The notes: a model not told the origin generated them from the letters alone. A DNA stretch of 64,000 bases from Microbulbifer hainanensis (GCF_014904735.1 NZ_JACZCR010000008.1:1-64000); one strand, 5' to 3'. Counted from the stretch's first letter, positions 26,607 to 35,651 are shown. A program made the numbers and translations.

Positions 26607-28880
26607 ATGAGCAAATCCCCAATAGCTGCGTTTAATCCGCTGGACGCCGAAAAATACAGCAACCCTATTCCCGCGCGCGAGTTCATTATGAGCTTGCTCA
26701 AAAAAAACAATAAAACACTTGATCGGGAGCAGCTGGCAAAAGTCCTGCACCTCTCCGATGATGACCAAAAAGAGGCATTGCGTCGCCGATTGCGTGCAAT
26801 GGAGCGCGACGGACAAATTCAATTCGATCACAGCAAAGGTTACAGCCTGGTTAAACCGGAAGATCTGGTGAGCGGGCGTGTAATCGGCCACCCGGATGGC
26901 TTCGGTTTCCTGAACAGTGATGCATCCGAAGAAGACCTGTTTTTGTCCGACAACGAAATGCTGACTGTCTTTGACGGTGACCGCGTGCAGGCCCGCATCA
27001 GCGGCGTCGATCGCCGCGGCCGCAAAATGGGCGTTATCGTCAATGTGCTTGAACGCAATACCACCCATCTGGTTGGCCGCGTACAGTTCGAAGACGACCA
27101 CTATTTTCTCAAGCCGGAAAATAGCCGTATTGCCCATGAGATTGATCTTGACCGTGACCACTTGATGGGCGCCAAGCCCGGTCAGTATGTGTTCGTCGAG
27201 GTAATCGATTTCCCCAGCCGCCGCTACAATGCCTTCGGGCATGTGACCGAGTTACTGGGCGATTCGATGGGCCCAGGCATGGAAATCGATGTGGCAATCC
27301 GCAGCCACGATATTCCCCACAAGTGGCCACAGGACACCATGCGCGCAGCGAAACAGCTGGGCAAAGAAGTACCCGAAGCGGACAAACTGCACCGCGCCGA
27401 CTTGAGAAACCTGCCGTTTGTCACCATCGACGGTGAGGATGCCAAGGATTTCGATGATGCCGTGTACTGTCAAAAAGAGAAATCTGGTGGCTGGCGCCTG
27501 TTCGTGGCGATTGCCGATGTGTCCCACTACGTGGCGCCCGAAAGTGCACTCGACCAGGAGGCTCAGAAGCGCGGTACCTCCGTGTATTTCCCCGGCCGCG
27601 TGGTGCCTATGCTGCCAGAATCACTCTCCAATGGCTTGTGCTCACTCAATCCGCGGGTAGACCGGCTGGTTATGGTCTGTGAGATGACCATCGACAAAAT
27701 GGGAAAAATGACTGGCTACACCTTTTCCGAAGGTGTGATTCACTCTCATGCCAGACTCACCTATAACCAGGTAAACGCCTTTATCACAGCACCTGGTTCA
27801 GGCCTGGGGCGGGGAACCGCTCGCAAACTCGGAGGAACGGCACCGCACATCCGGGCGCTGCACCAGCTATATTCGGTCTTGAAAACAGCCCGGACAAAAC
27901 GCGGGGCAATGGATTTTGAAAAGCCGGAAGTAAAGTTCGAATTCACCGATAACCGCAAAATCGAGCGGATTGTTCCAGTCATACGCAACGATGCGCACAA
28001 GATGATTGAGGAATTCATGTTGAGCGCCAACGTGGCAACCGCAGACTTCCTCAAACGACAGAAGATGCCAACGCTGTATCGCGTGCATGCAGGCCCGCGG
28101 GATAAGAAGCTCGCTACCCTGCGCGCATTCCTCAATGCCAAGGGACTCAAACTGGCCGGTGGCAACAAGCCCTCGCCCGCGCATTACGATGAGCTACTGC
28201 GAAGCATTGGGCAGCGCGCCGATGCACAGACCATCCGCACCATGATGCTGAGATCCCTGAGTCAGGCGGAATACAGCCCGGACAATCAAGGCCATTTTGG
28301 CCTGGCTTATTCCGCCTATGCACACTTCACCTCACCTATTCGACGGTACCCGGACTTACTGGTACACAGAGCCATTCGGTCGGTGATCCGCCAGGAAAAA
28401 CAGCGCAACCCCTTCCGTCGCGCGCTAAAATTTGTCTTCGGCGCGGGCGACGCACCGGTGCAGCGTTTCGATAACGCAAAAACCCTCGCCCCCGGAAAAA
28501 GTTACCCCTACGACAAGTCGGCAATGCAGGCCCTCGCGGAACATTGCTCTAACGCTTCACGCCGCGCGGACAAAGCGAGCTGGGATGTAGAAGCCTGGCT
28601 GAAATGCGAGTATATGCAGGACTTTATCGGTGACACCTTTCACGGGCTAGTGAGTAGCGTCACGCACTTTGGCCTGTTTATCGAGATCAGTGATACACAG
28701 GTCGAAGGCCTAGTACACATATCTGCGCTAAAAAATGACTACTACAACTTTGATGCTGCCGCGCAACGTCTTGTCGGCGAGCGGGGCAATACCAGCTTTG
28801 CCATCGGCGATCCCATCAAGGTTCGTGTTGTGGGCGTCGACATGGAGCGACGTAAAATCGAATTTTCGCTGGCCCAGTAG
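26607..28880 (+). CDS. rnr: Ribonuclease R
   Basis: Processive 3'-5' exoribonuclease of 757 residues that degrades structured RNA and helps tmRNA-mediated quality control. The order is an N-terminal winged helix (about 20-90), cold-shock OB domains with GRVIGHPDGFGFLN near 90-105, the RNB catalytic domain with DGEDAKDFDDA from Asp275, FTSPIRRYPDLLVHR near 575, and a C-terminal S1 domain ending RRKIEFSLAQ. It lacks the long Lys-rich tail of E. coli RNase R (813 residues), as in some marine species. GAGAGG before the ATG supports the start. Confidence 0.95.
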   Translation: MSKSPIAAFNPLDAEKYSNPIPAREFIMSLLKKNNKTLDREQLAKVLHLSDDDQKEALRRRLRAMERDGQIQFDHSKGYSLVKPEDLVSGRVIGHPDGFGFLNSDASEEDLFLSDNEMLTVFDGDRVQARISGVDRRGRKMGVIVNVLERNTTHLVGRVQFEDDHYFLKPENSRIAHEIDLDRDHLMGAKPGQYVFVEVIDFPSRRYNAFGHVTELLGDSMGPGMEIDVAIRSHDIPHKWPQDTMRAAKQLGKEVPEADKLHRADLRNLPFVTIDGEDAKDFDDAVYCQKEKSGGWRLFVAIADVSHYVAPESALDQEAQKRGTSVYFPGRVVPMLPESLSNGLCSLNPRVDRLVMVCEMTIDKMGKMTGYTFSEGVIHSHARLTYNQVNAFITAPGSGLGRGTARKLGGTAPHIRALHQLYSVLKTARTKRGAMDFEKPEVKFEFTDNRKIERIVPVIRNDAHKMIEEFMLSANVATADFLKRQKMPTLYRVHAGPRDKKLATLRAFLNAKGLKLAGGNKPSPAHYDELLRSIGQRADAQTIRTMMLRSLSQAEYSPDNQGHFGLAYSAYAHFTSPIRRYPDLLVHRAIRSVIRQEKQRNPFRRALKFVFGAGDAPVQRFDNAKTLAPGKSYPYDKSAMQALAEHCSNASRRADKASWDVEAWLKCEYMQDFIGDTFHGLVSSVTHFGLFIEISDTQVEGLVHISALKNDYYNFDAAAQRLVGERGNTSFAIGDPIKVRVVGVDMERRKIEFSLAQ

Positions 28881-28924
28881 AATTCGAGCGGAAACACCAC
28901 TAACTCCCACCACTTCGCCAAATT

Positions 28925-28960
28925 AAACAGGCCCGTTACCTTCCGGTAACGGGCCTGTTT
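28925..28960. terminator. Bidirectional terminator after rnr
   Basis: Perfect 16-base stem AAACAGGCCCGTTACC / GGTAACGGGCCTGTTT around TTCC, with A and T runs at its two ends. Confidence 0.85.
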
Positions 28961-28979
28961 GATTTGGCAGACCTGACAA

Positions 28980-29040
28980 GAGTGGAATGCAAATGTGCCT
29001 GGATCGATCAACGCGCTAAGACGGCCGCGAAGCCGCCCGA
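28980..29040. repeat. Intergenic GTTCGATCA-type repeat (copy after rnr)
   Basis: GAGTGGAATGCAAATGTGCC then TGGATCGATCAACGCG matches 25279-25313 at most positions. The following CTAAGACGGCCGC matches TTAAGATGGCCGC at 31577-31589. Farther on, 29060-29150 holds another weak copy (TCACTCTCGCCATTAAGG, then ACACAAAGCACCGGGG). Like the other copies it follows a terminator. Nothing else is visible in the 28961-29309 gap. Confidence 0.5.
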
Positions 29041-29309
29041 AGGAGTGAGGCGCACAGCGCCGAATCACTCTCGCCATTAAGGATCCCCAGGGCCCTACCA
29101 CTCTCTCTGACGAACCTCGGATAGAACACAAAGCACCGGGGCCATTCAGCATGTCCCGCGCAAAATGCCCCCCAAAGCCAGTCAACATTCCGCAGGGCGC
29201 TCAAGAACCACAAGAATCCATAGCTCTGGACTCATAATCCTTTATCTCTATTTAAACTAATACGCAGTCTGTTTATTCGAAAATAGAAGTTCCGTTTTAT
29301 CTCCGGCCT

Positions 29310-29346
29310 GACTACAGTTGTAGTCGTAATGACTACAAGTGTAGTC
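29310..29346. promoter_or_regulatory. Tandem BlaI-type operators
   Basis: Two palindromes, GACTACAGTTGTAGTC (29310-29325) and GACTACAAGTGTAGTC (29331-29346), with TACA-N2-TGTA cores as in bla/mec operators, centred 21 bases apart (two helical turns). They follow a possible promoter TTTATT-N17-TTTTAT (29273-29302) and end right before the repressor's ribosome site. Confidence 0.85.
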
Positions 29347-29355
29347 GGAGGACAC

Positions 29356-29727
29356 ATGGAAATATCAGAAGCAGAGTATGAGGTGATGGAAGCCTTATGG
29401 GCTGGTGCGCCAGCGAGTGCTCGTGAAGTTTTTCAGCGACTCGAAAATAAAAAGAGCTGGCAAGAGCAAACTGTAAAGACACTATTGGCTCGCCTTGTGA
29501 AAAAGGGGGCAATCGATTACGAGAAAAAAGAGCGCTCCTACCTATATTCACCCTGTCTTGATCGTGAGGCTTATCAGATAAGACAGAGCAAAAAACTTGT
29601 AAATCGACTCTTTGACGGACAGCTATCCATGCTTATTTCCGGCTTTGTTAAAGGCGGTGAACTGAAGAAGTCTGACATTGAAGAGCTAAAAGACATTATC
29701 GAACAATGGGAAAAAGATAATGATTAA
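29356..29727 (+). CDS. BlaI/MecI/CopY-type repressor
   Basis: 123-residue winged-helix repressor: MEISEAEYEVMEALWAGAPA, then WQEQTVKTLLARLVKKGAID in the recognition helix region and YLYSPCLDREAY at the start of the dimerisation tail. Such proteins are cleaved or released after a signal from a partner M56 sensor protease. GGAGG precedes the ATG. The stop overlaps the M56 gene start by 8 bases, so the two are translationally coupled. The two palindromes upstream imply autoregulation. The pair is AT-richer than neighbouring rnr and may be acquired. Confidence 0.93.
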   Translation: MEISEAEYEVMEALWAGAPASAREVFQRLENKKSWQEQTVKTLLARLVKKGAIDYEKKERSYLYSPCLDREAYQIRQSKKLVNRLFDGQLSMLISGFVKGGELKKSDIEELKDIIEQWEKDND

Positions 29728-31345
29728 CTGGATCTTAGCGCAGCAGGAAGTGTTGACATTAGCTCTAATCGTAGTTTGGCTCAGTGATCTTCTATTGGCA
29801 AAACGAGTTGGCTCGAACTTCACCTACCGATTGTATGCGCTTATTCCCCTGGCTCTGGTTATTGTCAACCTCCCACCTATAGATTTCAGCAGCTCAGCAC
29901 CTACAGGCGCATCAGCACTATTGCATCCTGAAACCATCGCAACAACGCTGCATACGGTTAGCAACTATCAGGTCATGGAGAATCTGGCACCAGAGTCAGG
30001 GAATCACATCCAATGGATTTGGCTACTAGGGGTTTCCGTTTTACTCACAGTCGCGACCACTGGTTTTATCCAAATTGCCAAGTTACCGAAATCGCCTGTG
30101 CTACTTGACCGGCAATATGACCGGCTTCCAAACGGGATATTTTTTACGTCCAGCAAAGTAAAAGGCCCAATTTTAAAGGGTATTTTCAAACCAGAAATCA
30201 TTCTTCCGAGCGACTACGAGCAATACTATGACACTTCTCAATTGGATTATGTAATTGAACACGAGCTTGTACATGCGCAAAGATTCGATAATTTTTGGAA
30301 CCTGCTTGCACTAATTTTCTTGATATTATTTTGGTTTAACCCGGCTGTCTGGGCGGTTTACCTACGATTTAGACTGACACAAGAATGTGCTTGCGACGAG
30401 GAAGTGTTAGCACTAGCAGATAAGAACAAAAAAATTTCATACTCCAGAGCAATGCTGCAATCCTACGAGAACTGGAACAGATTCTGGATACTTCAATCAC
30501 ATTATGGAGATAAGATGACTATGATCACACGGATTAATCGATTGAAAAATAGTTTAAAACCTTCAAAATTGGCACGTTTCTTAGCGGGAGGGGTAAGTGC
30601 AGCTATATTGTCCTTAGTATTTCTTTGGGGGCAAGCCTCAGCACAGACCCCAAGCACAATCAACCTAAATAATGCAAAGTTATTTAACCTTCCATTACCA
30701 CGAGCGGCCTTTCTTGAAGGAATTCAAGGTGAAGTCCACCTTCAATTCAATGTCGAAAATGGAAAAGTTTCCTCTGTTAGCACCATCCAAACAGTGACGT
30801 CAGGAGGGCACGAAAAGGAATTTATTGAAGGTGCGATAAAATTCATAAAAAGCTTACCATTTACAGGCAAAAATACTGACTTGGTTGCAGCTGAATATGT
30901 AGCACGATTTCATATCGCGGGCGTCGGTGCTTCTCAGGCCGCCCTCGATAAAGTGACTAAAAGAATGCCTCACCGCATAATTCATTTATTGCCTTACTCA
31001 ATCCCCTCTCCTGAAAACGAAATCACCTTCACAGGGACGCCAAAACTGCAATTAATCAAAAGTCATTACCCAAGTTACCCTGAAGGACTAGAGTCTATAG
31101 GGATTTCTGCGACAGCAGTTGTGGAGTTTGATGTTCGAGATAGCGGTATCGCCGTAAATCCACACGTAATAAGTGTGGACGCTCCCGCAGAATACCAAGA
31201 TGCTTTCCATAAAATTGCTTTGAAAGAAGCTCGTGATCTTTATGTTTTTAGAAATAATATCGGGCAGAGAATGAATAACGTCAGAGTAGAACTTCATTGG
31301 AACCCAGCAGATTATAGTAAGGGAATTGAAATACCCAGATCTTAA
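29720..31345 (+). CDS. M56 (BlaR1-like) membrane metallopeptidase with TonB-type C-terminus
   Basis: 541-residue inner-membrane protein. Membrane helices lie near residues 5-25, 40-55, 97-117, 193-215 and 295-312. The zinc peptidase motif HELVH is at 181-185, with the downstream CACDEE region acting as third ligand. Instead of a beta-lactam sensor domain, the periplasmic part has two stretches resembling TonB C-terminal domains: LEGIQGEVHLQFNVENGKVS near 345 and ISATAVVEFDVRDSGIAV near 460. It is expected to inactivate the BlaI repressor when stimulated. The signal is unknown, and no beta-lactamase lies nearby. Confidence 0.88.
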   Translation: MINWILAQQEVLTLALIVVWLSDLLLAKRVGSNFTYRLYALIPLALVIVNLPPIDFSSSAPTGASALLHPETIATTLHTVSNYQVMENLAPESGNHIQWIWLLGVSVLLTVATTGFIQIAKLPKSPVLLDRQYDRLPNGIFFTSSKVKGPILKGIFKPEIILPSDYEQYYDTSQLDYVIEHELVHAQRFDNFWNLLALIFLILFWFNPAVWAVYLRFRLTQECACDEEVLALADKNKKISYSRAMLQSYENWNRFWILQSHYGDKMTMITRINRLKNSLKPSKLARFLAGGVSAAILSLVFLWGQASAQTPSTINLNNAKLFNLPLPRAAFLEGIQGEVHLQFNVENGKVSSVSTIQTVTSGGHEKEFIEGAIKFIKSLPFTGKNTDLVAAEYVARFHIAGVGASQAALDKVTKRMPHRIIHLLPYSIPSPENEITFTGTPKLQLIKSHYPSYPEGLESIGISATAVVEFDVRDSGIAVNPHVISVDAPAEYQDAFHKIALKEARDLYVFRNNIGQRMNNVRVELHWNPADYSKGIEIPRS

Positions 31346-31399
31346 TATCAAGTTATTATCTTCTAGGTTCTGCTCTTTGAGCGGTAACGGTTTAAGTTA

Positions 31400-31473
31400 A
31401 TAGACGGAACTGAGCATGTAAAACCGCTGGCGGAATCCTAGCGGGCGCTGATTCGACTCCCGCCATCCCAACA
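31400..31473 (+). pseudogene. tmRNA (ssrA) 3'-end-like fragment
   Basis: GAGCATGTAAAACCG, then GGCGGAA and the T-loop/acceptor-like ATTCGACTCCCGCCATCCCA follow the order seen in the 3' end of bacterial tmRNA (AGCATGTAG.ACCG... TTCAACTCCCGCCA). The 5' half of the T-stem is spoiled (GCTGA opposite CCCGC), and no 5' tmRNA domain or tag reading frame is visible, so it is a fragment. The matching end at 25200 has an intact CCA. It would fit an attachment site left by an element that integrated into ssrA. Confidence 0.5.
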
Positions 31474-31476
31474 ATG

Positions 31477-31517
31477 AAAAAAAGAAGCCCACCCTAAACG
31501 GGGCGGGCTTCTTTTTT
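31477..31517. terminator. Rho-independent terminator
   Basis: AAAAAGAAGCCC-ACCC against GGGC-GGGCTTCTTTTTT with one mismatch and a T-run. The core AGCCCACCC/GGGNGGGCT is the same as in the terminator at 25230. Confidence 0.75.
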
Positions 31518-31597
31518 GAAGCCGCGGAGCGGGGATGAAACGCCTGGGCCAGGCTCGATCAACGCGTACAGCGCGTTAAGATGGCCGCAGGTCCGGC
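31518..31597. repeat. Flanking repeat after tmRNA-like end (copy 2)
   Basis: GAAGCCGCGGAGCGGGGATG, AAACGCC and CTCGATCAACGCG correspond to the flank at 25264-25313 (GATCCGCGAAGCGGGAGTGG, CGCAAAGCGCC, TTCGATCAGCGCG). TTAAGATGGCCGC corresponds to the copy after rnr. Nothing further is visible up to yjdM. Confidence 0.5.
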
Positions 31598-31667
31598 TTC
31601 GTCGCCCGACTCAGTCGGCCCGTTTTGGGTTGTCGAGCATAAGGGCGGTCCTCACGCTTTCTCTTCA

Positions 31668-32009
31668 TCAGGCCTTCTTAACAAACTCAGACTTGAGCAT
31701 CATGTCGCCGGCGCCATCGACTTTACAGTCAATGTTGTGATCCCCATCGACCAGTCGCTTGATGGTCGCTTTCGTACCTATCTTGAGCACTAGTGATGAC
31801 CCCTTAACCTTCAGGTCTTTTATCAATGTCACCTTATCGCCATCCGCCAGCTGGGTGCCGTTTGCGTCCTTAACCAGCAGCGCATCTTCATCTACAACCT
31901 CCTCCGATGGGTTCCATTCATGGGCACACTCGGGACAAATCAGCATGTCCTGGTCTTGATACACATAGACAGACTGGCACTTCGGACAAGCAGGCAAAGT
32001 GGAGCTCAT
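31668..32009 (-). CDS. yjdM: Zinc-ribbon protein YjdM (PhnA family)
   Basis: 113-residue soluble protein. The N-terminal zinc ribbon has CPKC and CPEC pairs ([16 protein letters not shown], then [11 protein letters not shown]). The C-terminal PhnA/SH3-like domain has [17 protein letters not shown] and MLKSEFVKK. YjdM was formerly called PhnA and linked to phosphonates, but no phosphonate enzyme activity is firmly assigned. AGAGG before the ATG at 32009 fixes the start. It is divergent from the SulP gene over a short spacer holding an RHH-type operator. Confidence 0.93.
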   Translation of the reverse strand: MSSTLPACPKCQSVYVYQDQDMLICPECAHEWNPSEEVVDEDALLVKDANGTQLADGDKVTLIKDLKVKGSSLVLKIGTKATIKRLVDGDHNIDCKVDGAGDMMLKSEFVKKA

Positions 32010-32056
32010 AAAAACCTCTTGGTCAGCAGATAGATGTAGCTTAGCTTGTTTTTTGC

Positions 32057-32078
32057 GCATTATAACATCATTATAATA
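32057..32078. promoter_or_regulatory. Operator shared with the RHH gene (site 1)
   Basis: GCATTATAA-N4-ATTATAATA, identical in both arms to 34072-34093; only the four central bases differ. It lies between yjdM and the SulP gene and contains a TATAAT usable as -10 in either direction, so a bound protein would block both. Candidate binder: the RHH protein encoded at 33860-34051. Confidence 0.65.
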
Positions 32079-32112
32079 CGGTGATAATACCCCACCCGAG
32101 ATGTGACAGCCT

Positions 32113-33870
32113 ATGTTTGCGCTAAGAGAAGCCTACCAAGCTGGCTTATTAGGCAAAAAAAACTGGATAAACAACCTAGTGGCCGGCCTGATTGTCGGCA
32201 TAGTCGCGCTGCCGCTAGCAATGGCGTTTGCCATTGCCTCTGGTGCAAAGCCGGAACAGGGAATCTACACCGCAATCATTGCGGGCTTTATCGTGTCCGC
32301 CTTCGGGGGCAGCAGACTGCAGATTGCAGGCCCGACGGGGGCCTTTATTGTCGTTCTCTCTGGCATCACAGCCCAATACGGCATAGAGGGCTTGCAGATA
32401 GCGACGTTTATGGCCGGGCTGATATTACTCGTCCTGGGCCTGACAAAAATGGGAGGGATTATTAAATTCATCCCTGATCCCGTCATCGTCGGCTTTACCG
32501 CGGGCATCGGCGTCATTATTTGGGTCGGGCAGTGGCGTGATTTTTTCGGATTGCCTGCAATCAGCGGTGAGCATTTCCATGAGAAGCTCCTTCACTTATT
32601 TTATGCACTGCCACAATTTCACACTCCCACCACACTTCTGGCGGTTGCATCACTTGCCCTGGTCATATTCACCCCGCGTATACCGGTTATGAAGAAGGTT
32701 CCGGGACCACTTGTGGCCCTGGTGGTCGCAACCGTCGTTCAAGGCCTGTTTCATTTTGACGGAGTCAGAACTATCGGCAGTGCTTTTGGGGGCATCCCTC
32801 AAGCTCTACCAGTAATCCATCTCCCCTCTCCGGAATGGTCCCAGATTATCGAATTGATCGGCCCTGCTTTTACGATTGCAATGTTAGGGGCGATTGAATC
32901 ACTACTCTCTGCGGTCGTCGCGGATGGTATGGCAGGTACGCGCCACAACTCCAATCAAGAGCTTGTCGGGCAAGGCATCGCAAATTTATTTACGCCGCTG
33001 TTTGGTGGGTTCGCCGCAACAGGAGCAATTGCCAGAACAGCCACCAACATTCGAAACGGCGGCAACAGCCCTATCGCGGGCATCGTTCACTCCATTACCC
33101 TCGTTGTAATTCTGGTCGCACTGGCTCCGATGGCGGCAAATATACCGCTTGCCACACTTTCCGCCATTTTATTTGTCGTCGCCTGGAACATGAGCGAGGC
33201 CCGGCACTTTGTGAAAATGGTCAGACGTGCGCCCAAAGCAGATGTTGCCATTTTACTCGTCACATTTAGCCTGACCGTTTTTGCGGACCTTGTCATCGCA
33301 GTCAATATCGGCGTAATTTTGGCCACTTTTCACTTCTTAAGGAGAATGGCTGCTAGCGTAGAAGTCTCTCAATCTACATCTGAGAAAATTAACGAAGAAC
33401 TTTCGAGACTGGGTGAAAACCACATTCCGGAATCAACACTAGTTTTTACTGTTGAAGGGCCGTTTTTCTTTGGAGCTGTCGAAAACTTCGAGCGAGCACT
33501 CGCCTATACAAACACCGACCCCAGTTTCTTGATTATCCGATTAAAATGGGTTCCTTTTATCGATGTAACGGGCCTGCAGACACTTGAAGAGGTAATCCAG
33601 TCGCTACAAGAACGCGGGGTAACCGTTATATTATCCGGGGCGAATGGCCGCGTAGATCGCAAGCTTCGAAAAGCGGGGATCATTTCCTTAATTGGAGACG
33701 ATCACTATTTCCCGACGTTCGAAACCGCCATAAAGAAAATCGCTGAAATAGATGGGAAACCAAACTCGACAAGCGGTGAAGCCGGCCCTGTTTCGAACTT
33801 ACTAAAGACCAGCAAGGAATACTTCGAAGCCTTTAGAAAAGATAACACGCCGCGGAAATTTAGCGATTAG
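32113..33870 (+). CDS. SulP family anion transporter with STAS domain
   Basis: 585-residue inner-membrane transporter of the SLC26/SulP family. The core begins [20 protein letters not shown] and contains [20 protein letters not shown], the family signature, with around a dozen membrane helices up to about residue 410. A cytosolic STAS domain covers about 440-555 ([29 protein letters not shown]). Members carry sulfate, bicarbonate or dicarboxylates; the substrate cannot be fixed here. Its tail overlaps the convergent RHH gene by 11 bases. Probable regulation by that RHH protein through the operator at 32057. Confidence 0.93.
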   Translation: MFALREAYQAGLLGKKNWINNLVAGLIVGIVALPLAMAFAIASGAKPEQGIYTAIIAGFIVSAFGGSRLQIAGPTGAFIVVLSGITAQYGIEGLQIATFMAGLILLVLGLTKMGGIIKFIPDPVIVGFTAGIGVIIWVGQWRDFFGLPAISGEHFHEKLLHLFYALPQFHTPTTLLAVASLALVIFTPRIPVMKKVPGPLVALVVATVVQGLFHFDGVRTIGSAFGGIPQALPVIHLPSPEWSQIIELIGPAFTIAMLGAIESLLSAVVADGMAGTRHNSNQELVGQGIANLFTPLFGGFAATGAIARTATNIRNGGNSPIAGIVHSITLVVILVALAPMAANIPLATLSAILFVVAWNMSEARHFVKMVRRAPKADVAILLVTFSLTVFADLVIAVNIGVILATFHFLRRMAASVEVSQSTSEKINEELSRLGENHIPESTLVFTVEGPFFFGAVENFERALAYTNTDPSFLIIRLKWVPFIDVTGLQTLEEVIQSLQERGVTVILSGANGRVDRKLRKAGIISLIGDDHYFPTFETAIKKIAEIDGKPNSTSGEAGPVSNLLKTSKEYFEAFRKDNTPRKFSD

Positions 33871-34051
33871 GAGGATTCTTTTCAGGGACATCCTGATTCA
33901 GAAAATCAACGTCGTGTTGTTCAAGATAGTTCCGGATTAACTGCCGAACAACTTGCGAAGGCGTTAAATCCTGAGACGCACAAAGTTGCTCAAATGCCTT
34001 CTTTTTTCTTGGGTCAAGCAATACGGTAAAACGAGCTGTTTTGGTTTCCAT
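33860..34051 (-). CDS. Small ribbon-helix-helix DNA-binding protein
   Basis: 63-residue protein. The beta strand TARFTVLLDPRKKKAFEQLC pairs in a dimer, and LTPSQVVRQLIRNYLEQ is the helix-helix part, as in CopG/MetJ/Arc-type repressors. The Asp/Pro-rich tail is short. It overlaps the SulP gene tail-to-tail. An operator identical in arms to that of the yjdM/SulP promoter lies about 20 bases before its start, so it probably represses itself and those genes. No toxin gene is adjacent, so an antitoxin role is not supported. Confidence 0.82.
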   Translation of the reverse strand: METKTARFTVLLDPRKKKAFEQLCASQDLTPSQVVRQLIRNYLEQHDVDFLNQDVPEKNPPNR

Positions 34052-34071
34052 TGAGCGATCCTACGTGTTCA

Positions 34072-34093
34072 GCATTATAATTAGATTATAATA
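34072..34093. promoter_or_regulatory. Operator shared with yjdM/SulP (site 2)
   Basis: GCATTATAA-N4-ATTATAATA, 18 of 22 bases identical to site 1 at 32057, both arms intact, 20 bases upstream of the RHH gene start. The rest of the spacer to 34362 is AT-rich near the PPTase start and shows no other gene. Confidence 0.65.
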
Positions 34094-34362
34094 TCAACTT
34101 TACCAATTAGGAATCCCCCAGCCCACCCCTTAAGGTACTCACGCACCAAACGATATTTTCGCCCCTGCCCTGCAGCACGACAATGATCCGTCTCTTAGAA
34201 GCCTGGCCAGATGGCACCCAATGTACCGCGGTTCAGCCCCGAGGCGGCCAGCATTTACGCACCCGATAGACCATTAATATTTATGGCCTAAGCACGCATT
34301 TATGATATTTTTAAATACGGCACCGAACCCACTCTAAAGCTAAAGCAGCGCCAAAAAATAAA

Positions 34363-35097
34363 ATGGAACAGCCAATAAAAGATGCCCCTCGCGAAACATC
34401 GATTGAAAACTTCATTAAGCTAAAGCCACCCTCAATACCCGAAGGCTTTAATGGATCATTTACCGAGTGTGGATTTGACCCTTCGAAATATAGCGACAGC
34501 TTATTCAGTCAACTAGACATACCCATTCCAGTACAAATAGCTGGGTCGGTAACAAAACGAAAAGCGGAATTTCTGGCGGGACGATACTGCGCAAAGGCAG
34601 CGCTTTCTGAATTGGGCTATTTCCACACACCCGTTGCGATTGGCCATAATCGCTGCCCGGCCTGGCCAGCTGGAATCTCCGGGTCCATCAGCCACAGCGA
34701 AAATCGAGCGGTCTGTGTCGTCAGCCGGAATTTTCAAGGTGTTGGAATTGATATCACGCATAAAATCCCGGGAAAAATCATTTCTGAGATTAATACCTCT
34801 ATCCTCAACAAGAATGAGGAGGATATTTGTAAAAGCTACGCTGACCCGACACAAGACGGGGTTACGCTGATATTCTCTATGAAAGAGGCCCTATTCAAGG
34901 CACTTTACCCCCAGGTTAAGAAATATTTTGACTTCCTCGATGTTGAAGTCGTGGCTATTGACCCGAAGAAACAAAAAATTCAATTGCGCCTAATACGTGA
35001 TTTGTCCGAAAAGTTAGGGGCGGGAACTGAATTTATTGGATCCTATTGGAAGACTGGGGAATGCTTTTATTCGCTGCTTGAATACGGCCCCAGGTAA
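34363..35097 (+). CDS. 4'-phosphopantetheinyl transferase, EntD/Sfp type
   Basis: 244-residue enzyme that attaches phosphopantetheine from CoA to carrier proteins. The signature GVGIDI lies at 126-131 (metal-binding Asp130), MKEALFK at 173-179 (Glu175 and Lys179), and SGSISHSENRAVCVV near 103 is the EntD-type substrate motif. It is AT-richer than its neighbours. No NRPS, PKS or carrier gene is present in the window, so its targets lie elsewhere. The start ATG at 34363 has no strong ribosome site. Confidence 0.9.
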   Translation: MEQPIKDAPRETSIENFIKLKPPSIPEGFNGSFTECGFDPSKYSDSLFSQLDIPIPVQIAGSVTKRKAEFLAGRYCAKAALSELGYFHTPVAIGHNRCPAWPAGISGSISHSENRAVCVVSRNFQGVGIDITHKIPGKIISEINTSILNKNEEDICKSYADPTQDGVTLIFSMKEALFKALYPQVKKYFDFLDVEVVAIDPKKQKIQLRLIRDLSEKLGAGTEFIGSYWKTGECFYSLLEYGPR

Positions 35098-35651
35098 TTA
35101 TTTCCTTATGAACGTATAAAACAAAATCACTCTTGTTGTCTCCATTCTGCATTACCTTATGAGGTTCGCACTGCGTACCAGAGTGGGACGCAGCGTCTGC
35201 TGGTAGCTTCTCCAGTCACACTCTGACTCACCCCCTGGCACCATGCCAATCCGCGGCCCGATTTACACACATCCGAACTGTTCATCCTGTCCTAGAGCCC
35301 GATTGACATCTACAGCTGAGTGGGCAAATTCAGGAGCGGTAAGTTGAGAGCTATCGAAGGGGAATGCTTTTTCTGATATCGCCTTGAAGGTTGAAAAAAA
35401 CGTCTATTCTTTCTGTGGACTGGCCGGTAATCGTCGATAAACGCGGGACTATGAACTGTCTTCAGATGACAACAATCATGATTGTTATCGAGTTCTGCCA
35501 CAGTCTCGCGTTCGACTCGGCGGTTTCGCCAGCAATCATGCCTTTTAAGTCGGGTACGGCTATGTTGGTTTGCGGTAGTCGCAAGCATCTGACATTCGAA
35601 CACGTAGTCAAATTCCTGACATGACTCCCTGGAACCCCTGGAGGAATTGTT
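35098..35651. other. Intergenic gap with a 16-base palindrome
   Basis: No gene is supportable. AACAATCATGATTGTT at 35471-35486 is a perfect palindrome about 165 bases before the HdeA-like gene and could be its operator. A GC-rich imperfect hairpin lies around 35170-35207. Nothing else stands out. Confidence 0.35.
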
